From Oscheius dolichura (Eukaryota; Nematoda; Chromadorea; Rhabditida; Rhabditidae): DNA of 64,000 bases. How positions within the stretch are numbered: the first letter of the stretch is position 1; each line of letters starts with the position of its first letter. This document shows, one piece after another, positions 44,901 to 57,540 of this stretch. A model generated the notes under the pieces. The model was not told the origin of the DNA. It was given only the letters and a program-made list of their open reading frames with translations, and ran no database searches. The translations under genes were made by a program, and so were the position numbers. Location: assembly GCA_932521035.1 (NCBI GenBank), contig OW051497.1, positions 3,720,001 through 3,784,000 of the forward strand, written 5' to 3'.

Positions 44901-47900
44901 GGGAGGGGAAGAGGGCAGCAAACAGATGTTTCCCTAATCGAGAGGGAAGTGGACAGCAGTGGAAGGGCTATAACTCATTTAAGAAACCGAATCATCGTTT
45001 GTGTTTTTAGCCATCTCGTTATCGATGAGGTGACAAAAAATCATAACACCGTCCGAAGGTGGTGGCGGCAGGAAGAGGCAGCCCGTGCATGGGAGATCAA
45101 GCGAGCATGCGGACTCCCTTTTTGGTAAGAGCGTATCAGTAATATTCACAACTACTTTTAAGAGTGTCGTGATGCGAATGTTGTGAAGATATACATGTCA
45201 ATTTCTTGTCATGCTCGACATATGCTTGAGGGAAATAAATGTCCTCATAAAGGAGCCAACTGATGGAGAGGAAATTTTCCGCCTAATTTGGTTTTAATGA
45301 CCCGCCACTGGGCTTCCTCCCGGCCAACGTTCTCCCTCACCACACCCAAGAACTCACCAAATGCTCGCCGCGCTCGAATAATTCAAACTTGCTTATTTTG
45401 TTTATGCCTACCTTGTTCAGAATTTTATGGCGGACAAGCTTATATAGGTTATATTCCATAAGAATAAGAAATTGCTGAGTTATCGAGAGAACCGCTATGT
45501 TCACCTCAAAAACTCTATTTTGGGTTATATTTCAGCAATTTCTTATTCTTATGGAATATAACCTATACCAGCTTGTCCGCCATAAATTTTTGAACAAGAT
45601 AGACATAAAAAAAATAAGTAATTATTCGAGCGCGGCGAGCATTTGGTGAGTTTTTGGATGCGGTGAGGAAGAACGTTGGCCCTTCCTCCCTGGCGATAAT
45701 GCAAATTGAGTGTCAAAGTATAGATCCCCCACTTTTTTAGTAATAAAATGTGTCCTTAAATCGCAATAAAAGTGATGATAATGGCCGAAAAGAATGCTTG
45801 TAGAGGACACCAATGGTGGAAGCAAAATGGTCAAAACAAAGGATCAGGTCCGTCTTACAGTGCGAAAGTCGAAAATAATCGTCTTTTCTGACCGAACTAA
45901 GAGAAAAAAGTTGAGCCGTTAGGCAAACGTGACCAAAGGTGGTGGTCAGCTGGTAAACGAAGTCGGTGAAACTGTAATACGGGCTGGGAACCATGTTGAG
46001 AAAGAGGATTTTCCCCAGTTTCTGCTTGTCCCGTGAGTGTAATGCAAATAAGGGAGGAGGAGAGAGCTCACCATCGAAATCGATATGATAGGGAACCACC
46101 ACCATAAGCGGAAGTTTTGTAGAATAAAAAGAGCCCGGGAGGAGTGTGTACATAGTGTCAAGACAATTAGCACACGTTATCTGTGTGGCCTCCCGGAGTA
46201 CTGCCAATGCAAACGATAGAGCAGATGTTCAAAGGGAGGTCTGGTTCGTCCCTCTGAATAATCGTCAAAATCGATTCTCGAGGTTTAACCTGTTTTTGTT
46301 TTGTGTCATCATGATGAGCTATGCCATTACTGTGAGAGCGGAAAAGAGCGGGTGGATGAATGATGATGAACCCCGCATTTCCTGTCTCTGTTTTTTGGGA
46401 GGAAAATTGCCGTTTGGAAGCGGGTGAAACGCCTACTGGCCCGGGAGGAGGCCCTAATTTGGTTTCACTGAGATGGCCAAAAAATCAGAACAAAAGGAAC
46501 CATGGACTAGCAAGACATTTCCGTTGGCGTCAGACCTATGAACGGCAGAGAGCAATAAAAACAAAGTGCACTAGTCTACGATCACTCACAAAGGGCCGAA
46601 AAAGGTGACAAAGTTGAGAAGGGCAGGAAGACATGGACTCTCAGGTAAAATTAGGGCAGCTGGGAGATGTGGCGGTTGTTCGTGGGTAATGAGGTCGACA
46701 TAATGGGCTATCTACACCCTGGAATGGTTAGTTGTTTGTTGCCGCCACAAGCAGGGATTTAAATATGCCGGAACACATTTTCCGAAGAGGAAGTGAGCCT
46801 ATTATATGCACAATTGTATACATACGTTGGAAATCATCACAATTTTCGGGAGAGGGAGGCAAAGGGGGAAATGTGCTCAGCCGAGAGTGCGGAGTGAGCT
46901 AATTTTGGCAGTCTTTGCGCATCGAACAGGGAGAAAGAGAGACCGCACCTGCGATGTCGCCCAGATTGTAAAACTTCTTTCCTTTCTTGGTTTATGTGCT
47001 GCGAAAAATCTGGAGACGAGAAATCGTACTAGTTTCATTTCAGCCGCTTCTCAAGGACCGACAGCTCGAGTATCAACTCTTTTTGTGAAAAACAATGTGT
47101 GCGATCTGAAGGCATCTCAAGGGCCATCGAAAGAAGTTTCCGAAAAGCTAAAAAAGAGTTCCAAGCTAAGTTTGGCTGGTCAAGAAGGAAGCCCTGAGGT
47201 CAGATGTCATTCCCACCCGAGGCGAGCCGAGTTGTAAAGTCTGGACATTCACCATTATGAGTAACAAAGGTACACGAAAAGTACAGATGTCTCGTGGATA
47301 AGGTGGAATCATGTATGAGGATATGGCCTGGATAGTTTCACAACGGAAAGTTTCTTTTTAAATTTAGTCGATTGGGCGGCTATGATGATCAAGCTCATAT
47401 GACAGCCGCCCACTTTTCCTGAACCCGAAAGAAACGCGAGACAAACAGTTTTAACACAAAACTGTAGCTGAGTCACTGTTTACGCTATATAAGAAAAAAA
47501 TAGACAGAAGGAGGGCCAATTCGTCACATCACGGGCTAAATTTGGACGACTTCATTCATTTTAATGAAAATGAACCCATTCTCCAGTTCGTTTTTAATTG
47601 GTTTTCTGGATGACCAAAACAACAACAAAAAAAAGAATGCTAAGCTTGAAATTGAGGCTTTTAGCTAATGTCGATGCTTGCAGCGGAATCAACAGCAGTT
47701 CCTACGTGAACCAGATTCGAGGTAGCTGAGCTGGAAGGCAAACAGATTTCTATGTTAAAACAATGTGCGGACCAATAGCAGGGAACTTGTTTCGAGCCCG
47801 GAAATGGAGAAGATTCTAGGATGTTGGCCAGAAATTATGCAACACGAGAAGCGATGAACACGTTTTATGATAAGGATAGCTGCGCCCCCTTTCTCTTCCC

Positions 47901-48983
47901 CATAGTCAAACCGCAAAAGGCAAACATGAAATGTTGCCAGGCCGCCAACTATTGAAACGGCACTGGGAGGGGTGAGTGGTCAGTTGTTTCAATAAAAGAC
48001 TGCCCTCGGATGTCCCTTGTTGTGGGTAACAGCCGGCGGCGCCAGCTAATTGATGGTAAAACATCGAAACGGAGATCCCGTAACCCTGCTGATCTATTGG
48101 GCAGGAGCTGACGAACACTTGGCTCTTTCCCCCCGGCAAAATGGAGGAGATTTTGGCGGACGACGAGTCAATAAAATACCGATATCCATAGGAGAAAAAG
48201 TTGACGAGCTTGTAGTAATGCACGTGTTCCGCGTATTCCCATAAAAAAGAAAACGTGGAGGTCGAGCACTCATAAAGTTTCTGGATGAAAGTATTTACAG
48301 AGTTTTGCTCTTTTTGCTGCTCTATCACTAATTTTTTTTGTATTTTGTTGCTCTGTGACATGGATAGTTATATGGGATCTTTTTATTAAGAATGATTGAT
48401 ATGAAAGACTATTACGGTCTCATTCAAGAACTGTTCTTGTAGTTTGTATGGAATGAAGAATGTGCCGCGTTTCAGATGGCATATGGGTTCCGTAAGCATT
48501 GCTGAAACACTTTGCAAAAAAAAGAAAAAATCCTGCATAGAGAGCATTACTTGCTTTCAAACTATATGTAGAAGATGACCATCGATGTTGTTAAAGCTTC
48601 TTTTGATTTCCAATTAGGGCTGCTTCTCGGACAATTGTAGCAACTAATCCCGCTCACTTCATTATTCGCGGTACTATCCGACTACTGGGCCATTCAGCGA
48701 AGTAATAACAATCCGAGTGATTGTCAAACTGAAGAAAAATCGGACCCCATTATACGGTATAGTTATAACTAGCTAATGAGTTGGTCCACTAATAGCATAG
48801 GATTTGCGTGTGGCGCGCGCTACCATATTTGCCCTCCGGCTTCGGTCGTTGGGTAATCTCCGTAGATGGCCCTCCGCTTCGAAGACTTCTAGCTGCTGTC
48901 TGCTGTTCGAATCTATCGACTTATCATCATTCATCACCATTTCACACTATCCATCTAATTTTTATCATCGGCTATGTTATACC
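41986..48983. other. Gene-poor 7-kb region
   Basis: This lies between the divergent mrck and Kunitz genes. Apart from the foldback at 45303-45695 I can support no gene. Several minus-strand stretches look protein-like: 44732-44150 (for example GNEWDFVTLSLLTPIPETDC), 46456-46160 (for example KQVKPRESILTIIQRDEPDL), 46207-45737 and 48361-47906. Their lengths are within chance expectation for 64 kb and I could not splice them into one model. A minus-strand gene here is possible. Confidence 0.35.
45303..45695. mobile_element. Foldback MITE, about 390 bp
   Basis: The arms 45303-45478 and 45533-45695 are reverse complements over about 165 bp, with a loop of about 54 bp. Shared blocks include GGCCAACGTTCT, ACTCACCAAATGCTCGCCGC, GCTCGAATAATT, ATGGCGGACAAGCT and GGTTATATTCCATAAGAATA. 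The outer ends are CGCCA/TGGCG. There is no coding capacity. A clean target-site duplication is not seen. Confidence 0.85.
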
Positions 48984-51900
48984 ATGCTTTTCGTCTATTT
49001 GATTTCTGTTCTGGCGCTGGCCAGAACTGAAGATCAGGTGAGATTCAGTTCTCTTTGACTCGATAGCATTAATTGTCCCACGCTTTTTAGTCATAAAAAG
49101 AGTTGGCGTCCAATTATTCTGTCCATCCTATTGGTGCCTTATTTTCTCATCACCACGAAACAATAACAACGTGGGCCAAAAAGAGGAAACATTCTTTTGA
49201 ATCAAAATAGCAGTTAAAAGCCGTTCAATTGAAGCAGTTTTTCTTTTAGTTTAATCGTGTCACCGCAACACATTGCCTTTAACATCCCAAAAACAAAACC
49301 TCTAGACACCTTGCTATTTTGTATCGCATCCCTATGTGTGAGCAAATACGCTCCCCCTTGTGAAATAATGTCTGGGGGTTTTATGAGCTGGTGTGTTTTT
49401 GTTTGAGATAGATCTTCGGTGCTGCCGGCCTGGGAAATGCTTAAAGGAACTGTCAGGGACCTCGGATAACTTTTCGCCCCTAGCTTTTGTTCTTGGCGTC
49501 GGCGCTGATAACTTTTTACATTTTGCGGATAACATTTCGCCTTTCAGTTTAATTGATACTTTTGCAATCTTCATCAAGTACCCCAACCCCCTCCCAAGTA
49601 AAGGCTCCGAAGGAGCTAGTAGTTAGAAGTAATTTAGATCAGTAGTATTAGAAAATCCCTATAACACATTATAAACTATGACACAATATAAACTTACAGA
49701 GCCCCCAAACTCGAAGGTAACATTTCCGGGGGGCTGTACCCCCCGGACCCCTTGCCTTCCGCCAAAACCCGGAACAAAAGCTAGGGGTGAAACGTTATCC
49801 GCAAAAGGTGAAAAGCCATCCGCGGATAACTTTTCACCCGTCCGCACAAATGGGCAATAGAACATGACTATCATTACAGTACGTCATATATCATAAATAT
49901 GGCCCTTGCCAAGTTTTTTGTTACAGTTAATCGTTTCAGGACATATCAAGTGAATACGTAGGACGAGTATTCCATGTCAAAATACGAAAAGGTCCCGATG
50001 GGCTGCGACGTGCACACCGAATTCATGGAGAAGCACACGGTAAGGTCACCTTTTTTTTCTTTATATTTTTTTGGAATCGGATAAATATTAGTTTTTCTCA
50101 AACAGTACCCGGCTGGCAGCTGAAATCTCTCCTTCTTTCTTTCTTTGTCATGTTTGCTTAGCGGCAATCATTGCTTGAGGCGCGGTCAGTTGAGTTTTCT
50201 GCGCTAGAGAGTCTTGAGTGATATGTGCTCCGCAGCTCTCTCCGAGAGGTCACGCAAACTCTCCCGCCTCCCACTCCTGCATTTTTTGAGCCTCAGGGCA
50301 AACGCTTAATTCGTTCCAATGATAGCTATTCTCGCCGACCCTATTCCAGCGTGCTGTCTACTCCAGCATTTCTTCCAGTTGCCTTCGAGTTTTATGTTCT
50401 CACACAGTCGTTGAAATCGGGGTATAGTTTAATCGAAAGCAAGATATTACCTGCAAGACACGGCTATAGGAGTCGGGTAAACATAATAAGAGTAAACAGT
50501 GGCATAGTTAGGGCGATCCCTGTACTGACAGATTAGTAAGGGCAGCTCCTCACTTCTGTGTATTACGTACTAGCAAAGACACAGAGATTCATTTACAGGA
50601 ATTAGATCTTGCACATTATTTAAAGCAAGCCGGAAGTTGTGCATAGCAAGAATCATGTATAGTCTGTCAAGAAAAAATACGACATTCAAGGTCTAACGAT
50701 TTAGCCGCGAGCCGAACTTTTTTTCTTCTTAGCCGCTCAAAAATTATCTGTCAGTTCGCTCCATCACTAAAATTTGTTCTCGGCCAGTTAGACCTTGAAT
50801 GTCGTCTTTTTTCTGGACAGACTATAACTTTGGGGACAAATAGAGTAAGGCGTAACTAGAGTAACAAAGAAAATGAGTGGCTGCTGAAGAAAGGTAAATT
50901 TTCCCCACTTTCCATTGTAGTCCCATGATTTCCTCATTCCTATAAAAAGAGTTAGTAGCTTCCAGGATTAGCTCGCTTTTTGTGTTAGATTTCGCCCATC
51001 GTCCTACAGGCGCTCATTGTCAATTGTTTACAGAGATCTTGTGCCTCGAGCGGAATCTCCTTTTGTGCTTTTTACGAAAAAAAGGGTAGAATGTCCGCAG
51101 TGTGACTCCAAGCCTCATAGCTCTTCCCAAACACTTCTTCCTGCTCCAACCAGTTGAAGCAGGAAGTCCATCAATTAACTGTAACTGATGCGAGTGTTGT
51201 CGACTGGCTAATACTTGCGTAACCGGTAATAGCCGAGATAAAGGCGGTTCATCCCCCCAAACGGTTTTTCTGTCAAACGCGGAGCACTTAACGCCTGGAG
51301 GAGGTGCTATTGTTTGTTTCTGCTACGTTTCATATCAGAGCAGCCGACCGATAGCCCACGAAATCCAAACCTCGGGCGCTTTTCGGGGGTCCTGTTTGCG
51401 GATCCGCGCTCCGCTGGGCATAAATCTCACTGTATCTCATCTTGCAACCGCTGCTCAATTCATCTATTATTGCCTCCTTCACGAACAGCTATTCTCGTTG
51501 CACACCTTTTGCAGGCGGTGTCGCCAGCTTCTCTTCTGGAGCAAGCATACTGTGCAATGCGTTTGTCAAGTTGATAGTCAATAACTTCCAAGACTTGCCA
51601 CTTCCTCAAATGAGATCATCCTTGAGACTACCGGTTGACGCATATATAAAGCGAGCATGCAAAAACATTGGTCAACGCATCAAACACTGTCCACCCTTGT
51701 CCTAATCAAATATGCAGGATTCTCCAGCTTTCTATAATGTTTGCCTCGGTCACATTGTGGTCTCTTCTCTAATTTGATCTCTCCTTCTGCTCTTCTCCCA
51801 ATTTTCAACATTTTATCCCTTTGTCTGTCAGAAACGCCATATGCCGAACTGTGATGGGTGATGTTGACGTGGGTCTCATTACTCCTTTGTTGTAGCCCAG

Positions 51901-54900
51901 CAGCTACGGACCTTTTGGTCCGCACTGTCACTGTAAATAATGTAAATTACGACGGTAGGTATTTACTGATCATCAAATAATTGTTAAAAGCAACTAGTCT
52001 TTGTTTAGACTTCTCCCTTCTATGTGCAGAGGGTATTCCTCTCCTGATGGAGGACCATAAGCCACGACCTTGTCAGCCGAGACCGTGGAAAGCAGAGCAA
52101 AAGTCAGTTTTTCTCTCACCATCAACAAAGACTGTTCCAGATGTCCTGCTGGTTTTTGGTGTCATGAAGGTGATGATGAAAGTAGCTACTATTGTTGTCC
52201 ACGTAGCAGAAAAGGTCAGAGCCCGAGCTAATTGTCCCGCAATCACGGTATTTTTAGTCTCGAACCATTGTCACCTCCCTCCCGCGACGGGTTTCGGTAA
52301 ACAGCTGATGAGACGGTTCTATTATGATTGGAAAACTGACGGCTGTCACGAACTTCATTACACGGGAATAGGAGGCAATGAGAACAGTTACATGACCTAC
52401 GAGAGCTGTGAAACAGCTTGTAGAGGTAACCACTCCAATGACAAGTTCTCAAACAAACAACAGGAGCCGGAGAGCCAACACCAAAGGTCTTCGGGGGGCT
52501 TTCAACCTCCAAAGAAGATAAGAAGAACCCGGAGAAGGATAAAAATGGCAAGAATAAGAACAAAGGGGTACAAGCTTTCATGTGTCTCATGCATGCCCAA
52601 TTTCAGCCAACAATCTCCTTCACAATATCTTCTACCGAAGTCCCCGAAGTGTTACCCAGCTCAAAAATTGTGGAGATTCCTAGCTATTCTGCTCTGACCA
52701 GTACCACTACCAAGGTCACAGGTAAAGCTGATCAGTATTTCGTATATACGCTGCAGAACCTGGTATTACCAAATCTTCCACAAAGACCAGTTCCTCTAGC
52801 ACCAAGTCTTCCACTCCCGCCACTACCATGACCATGGAGATTCCCGAAGAAATGGTCTCTAACCCTTGCATACTTCCTCCAGAACGGGGAACAAGTGGAG
52901 GAATCGCCAGGAAAATGCAAGTTTTCGGCATTTGTCTTTGATTAGGAAGATTAGGTGGTACTTCGACATTTCAACATTGTCGTGTATACAGTTTACTTAT
53001 CAGGGAAGTGGAGGAAATCCCAACAGGTTTGATAATTCCCGAAAGTGTATGGCAGTTTGTGGAATTGGTGAGCAATTACTTATTTCTACGAGACAGCAAA
53101 GTTTAGACAAGCCAAATAAAAAAGCCTGTGATCTCCCAGCATCTGTTGGTGAAGGACCATTCAAAGTAAGTTATTGGCTAGTAAAAAAGAGAGACTTCAG
53201 ATTCCACGTTTCTTTTTTGACAGCAAAACACAACGATGCGAGCTGTTCTATTATTCCGGAGAGAACGGTAACGACAATAGATTTTTCAAGAAACACAAAT
53301 GTGAGCGACTGTGCCTAGGAAGTGAGTGCCCCTTGTTCCTTGTTTAACTTTTAGCCGACTTCTAGAAGCATCGAAGAAGAAGGAACAGACTCGAATGCCT
53401 GAACCAGTAACCTTTGCACCCACCAGAAAGATTGTTAACTTTGTCTCTAGTGAAACCCGTAAGACATCCCTTCTAACCAGATAACCCTTTCCCTTGTCAG
53501 AACCACCAACCGCGGGATTCGAGCGAGCTCGAGTAACAACAGCTCAACCTCCCATGACAATTGAAATAGAAAGACCGATTCACGTCACAAGAAAACCAGC
53601 TCAACCTAAGACGGGTACTAATAAATTTTACTTTTGAATCTTGCTTTTCTGTTTTAGAGCATACGCATTATGAGAGATTTGAGACAAAGACTGCTCCACA
53701 GGTGGTCGATCTGTTGCCAGAGACCACGGCAGCCCCGACGACTAGTACCACGCCATTGTTTTACACAATGCCTCCAACAACTCCTGCTCCTTCTACCAAC
53801 TTTATCCAAACGGAGACTGTCCGACCGATGGAGCCTCAGACGTTCCCGACCCTTGTGTACGTAGCGAAGGGAGAAGGTACGACTACGACTTGTTAACTTT
53901 ATAAAATGACACTTATAGATTTGGATGCAACCCAGTCGCCATACATTCATCCGCCACTAGAATCAACCCAACAAACTGCTAAGCCTTTGGATGAACTTTT
54001 CAATCATCTGATGACTGTGAAGGTATTCCCTATTTATGAGAGGGCAGCAAGGTATTCAGCTCCCAACTTTCACCCAAGCTCCACCTCAACAACCTGTACG
54101 ACCCGATCCGGTAGCTTCGGTACCGAAACCTACAAATCCACCCGTTCCCCAAACACAGCAAGCATACCAAACAATCTCTCAAATCGTACAAACACAATTT
54201 CCCTATCAACCTCAACCGAACACGTTGCCACCACGTCAGCCCGCTGCCCAAGCTACCCAGACTGTCCAGACTCGGCCTCCTGTTTCACAACAGCCTTATT
54301 TCCCACCACAAGTTCAATCCCAACCTCAGCCGACAAATGTTGTCCAGCCCTACCAACCATTACCCCAGGCTCCCCAACAGCCCCAACCCATGGCCCCCGT
54401 TCAACAGTCTGTACCACACATCCTGCCCCCGTCACAACCTCAAATTCCTCAACAACTGATGGTTCAACCCCAAAATCCGCAGCACCCGATGATCCAAACA
54501 CAACAAACACAGCAACCGATGATTCAACCTCAAGTGCCCCAGCAACCGTTGTCTCCACCGGTTCACCAACCTCTACCCCCGTCGGTGTTCACACAACAGC
54601 CTGCTGTCCAACCACACCCGACACATCCACCGCCGTATCCAGGATATTTGCAGCCGCAACAGCCGATGGTCCCAGTTCAACAGCCAGGTCAGGGGCCATA
54701 CGGATACACGACAGGAATACCTACAATTGTTGAGAAGAGTCACATTGGCCCTGTACCCGAAACTCATATTCCACTAGGTAGGTAGTCTTTCCTATGGTAT
54801 ATAACACCATTTAAGGTAACTTCCCTTGGGAAACAACTCCCGCTGGTTACACTATGCCACCCGGAGTTAATCCTCCTATTTATGTGGGAACCAATGAGCA

Positions 54901-57368
54901 ATTGGAAGCAATGATAAAAGCAATGGGAGGCAATCCACTTCCAAGTCATCACGTGCACACCTTACCCCAACAGACGGTGGCTCCTCCTCAGCCTCCGGCT
55001 CAACCTGCACCACATCAGCCAAGTCAAATCTATCAAGGAATAAAGCCGGCGGAGCCTCCTCTAGGCTCGATTATATCTATTCCGTCGCTACAAAGACAAT
55101 GGGGCACATCTCCTCAACCTTACGGTGTTCCTCAACCTGGGATCTCACAACAACTTCCAAATGAGCCTATCCAACCTCAGCAGCCACAGGTTGTTCCTCC
55201 TCAAATTGGATTCCAATCACTGCCGAATGTTGCTGTTCCAAACTCTTCTTCTGGCAGCCAAGTTGCACCCAAACAGGCGGAACATGGAGTAGACATACAA
55301 GTCCAAGCAACACAACCTCCAGCCGCACCAGTCGCTCCCTTTGTTCCTACACAACAACAAATACCCGGCACCGTGCCTCCTTCCTTCATCCATCATGGAC
55401 CAATGGGCTCGTTCCTACCTCACCCCGGAGCCGCCAACAACCAACCCGTCTATGTCAAGGAGATTCCAACAGAGACATTTAGTGTTAACTTGGCTAACGT
55501 AGGGTCAATTTGTGCTTATTTACAAATAACTTTTTAGAACACGGGGTCTGTGGGATCTTTTCACCCCCATCCCAGCGTAGGTCTACTACCCGAACCCGCG
55601 ACTAATGCTCCTGTAGAAGTATTCCCCAGGATAAACGTGAGTTCCCAAGACTTATCGTAACACAGTATACCCTCAGGTCTCAATCGTGAATGATCTAAAC
55701 TCGCCGTGTCAGTTGCCCGTGACCGACCCCGACGTTGTTATAATGTGTGAACAGAATGACGTCCACTGCCCTATGGGTTCCTTCTGCCAGATCGGCATGG
55801 GGCAAAGTATCTGCTGTCCACGAATAGGTATGAGTATAAATGTGCCAATAAACCAATAGGCGGAAATCCTTGTTACCAGCCGCTGCAACGAGGTGTGGGA
55901 GTCGCTCAGCTAGTAAGATGGTTCTACAATCCCCTGACTAAACGTTGCCATACGTTCTCGTTTGGTGGATTCCAGGTAGTCAAATCTTATGTGATCCAGA
56001 AGCAGTATTTCAGAGTAATGAAAACAATTTCCTGACCTACAGTGATTGTCAAAACACTTGTGGCGCCATGAACCCTTGTAAACGTGGGCAACCTGTACCA
56101 GCTACCAATCCTGAACAAACGTAACCTTCTTTTCTCTTACCAACTAAGTTTTTTAGCTGTTCCGCAACAAACCGTTGCCCAGCTGATTCTATGTGCCACT
56201 CGGTAGAGACAACGTCTTATTGTTGTAATGAAAAGGTACCCGTCTCCGCTCCTCAAACGCCTCAAATCGACAACGGTACATTCGAAACATGCTATATCAC
56301 AGAAGTATTCAGACCCGTGTCACCAACCAATCGTAGAAGGTTCTGGAACAGCTGCCGATCACCGCTGGGCGTTTGACCACAACTTAGGTCGTTGTATTTC
56401 GTTCATCTATCAGGGAGAACATGGCAACCTTAACAATTTCCTAACGAAAAGTGATTGCCAAGCAATCTGTGGAGGTATTCTCTTTTTTCTCTTCTGTTGA
56501 TAAGTTATGACTTCAGCTCCCCCGACTGTTCCTTCGCGTTGTCTTCAACCTGGTTTGAGTGGGGATGGAGAAGAATATTTAGCCAGATATTTCTACTCCC
56601 CCGAATATCGACAATGTCTCCACTTCATTTACAGTGGCAAAGGAGGAAATGAAAACAACTTCGAGACTCAACAGGATTGCATAGAAACGTGTATTGCCAA
56701 TGGAGTCAAGTTCAGCTGTGAGATCGAATCTTTCATATTTTTCAATCACGATTCAGCGCTGGCATCTACTGTTCCACAGCCGACGTTTAGTTTCGCCTTC
56801 ATGCCGGCCCCGATATGCCCTCAGGGAACGGCTCTTTTGGACGCAAACAACGATCCTCTAAGCTGCCAAATTAGCCAGGTAAGTGGTTCGGTTTATCTAA
56901 ATGACTTCTATTTCAGTGCCCTAATGGATATGTTTGCACAACTATGGGTCCCCAACAATTCTGCTGTCCTGCTCCAGGTATTTTCATTGCCTCATTACTC
57001 TCGCATTCGAAATGGTTAACCGTGTTCACTCTTATTTATTTACAGAAAGCTTCTGCCTCGAGCCAAGGCCAGCTGTCTCCGTTTGCGAAAAAGGAGGAAC
57101 ACCAGTTTCCCAAATCCGGTTCACGTATGACCCGATGTCCGACAAATGCGTTAGGTTCTCATTCGACGATTGCAATCCGACTGTGGACAGCTTGAACAGC
57201 TTCTCCACCCAGCCACAATGCTCCCGATTGTGTTGTAATCAGGTAACGCCCTCCTCTTTGATTGCAAAGCCTCATTTTCAGGGATATAACCTCTTGTATA
57301 GAAGAAAAGTTCGAATGTTATTGAATGATGACCCTATGAGTAAAATTAAGAGAACCAGAAGAATCTAG
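48984..57368 (+). CDS. Secreted multi-Kunitz / lustrin-cysteine extracellular protein
   Basis: Signal peptide MLFVYLISVLALARTEDQ (exon 1), then an exon at 49940-50039 (DISSEYVGRVFHVKIRKGPD). Lustrin-type modules (CPxGxxC..CC) are at 52010-52210 (CPAGFWCHEGDDESSYYCCP), 55700-55830 and 56815-56975. Kunitz-like domains lie near 52265, 52870, 53120, 55865, 56300 and 56530, with an atypical one at 57045-57240; each has the Y/F-D..C..F.Y.G..GN.N.F..C...C pattern. A long Pro/Gln/Thr-rich linker fills 53460-55680. The CDS ends IKRTRRI before TAG. Such proteins are nematode matrix or cuticle components, related to C. elegans multi-Kunitz genes and papilin. In every clear Kunitz domain the second and fourth cysteines are missing, so protease inhibition is doubtful. 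Introns 1 and 2 contain repeats; many others are under 45 nt. Some donors read GTCAG. Confidence 0.85.
49450..49850. repeat. GC-rich inverted-repeat element in intron 1 of the Kunitz gene
   Basis: CGGATAACTTTTCGCCCCTA and GCTTTTGTTCTTGGCG (49468-49503) recur inverted at about 49762-49803. Its interior has CTCCCAAGTAAAGGCTCCGA (49591) and GGGGGGCTGTACCCCCCGGA (49727). Both modules also occur in the repeat at 32925-33280. Confidence 0.6.
50658..50826. mobile_element. 169-bp MITE with TA-flanked terminal inverted repeats
   Basis: The ends are TATAGTCTGTC and GACAGACTATA, with inverted repeats of about 40 bp sharing CGACATTCAAGGTCTAAC. TA at the borders fits a Tc1/mariner-type TA target duplication. 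It lies in intron 2 of the Kunitz gene and has no coding capacity. Confidence 0.8.
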
Positions 57369-57540
57369 TGTCATATTTTACCTCTATTCCCGTTGCTCAT
57401 TGCTTATATTTATTGCTCAAATCTCGCCAGTTGGTGAAAAAAGTATCCGAATTTTATTCGGAGTACTATTATGGGTATTCTATGTCTTTGAATGGAATGA
57501 ATTATTTATTATACCCGCGACACTGTTCGAATCTCTTCGT

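Noticed and set aside
45737-46207. 156-codon minus-strand frame next to and partly within the MITE flank
   Set aside because: Looks protein-like in places, but could not be joined to neighbours, and the frame overlaps a competing open frame (46160-46456).
47906-48361. 151-codon open frame on the minus strand
   Set aside because: Several frames of this length are expected by chance in 64 kb on six frames. It has no recognised motif and no splice partners.
54253-54558. 101-codon minus-strand frame within the Kunitz gene
   Set aside because: Shadow of the Pro/Gln/Thr-rich linker on the opposite strand.
53906-54733. 275-codon Ser/Thr-rich frame overlapping the Pro/Gln frame of the Kunitz gene
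   Set aside because: The overlapping frame 54036-54785 (Pro/Gln rich) continues the neighbouring exons; the Ser/Thr frame is its shifted reading.
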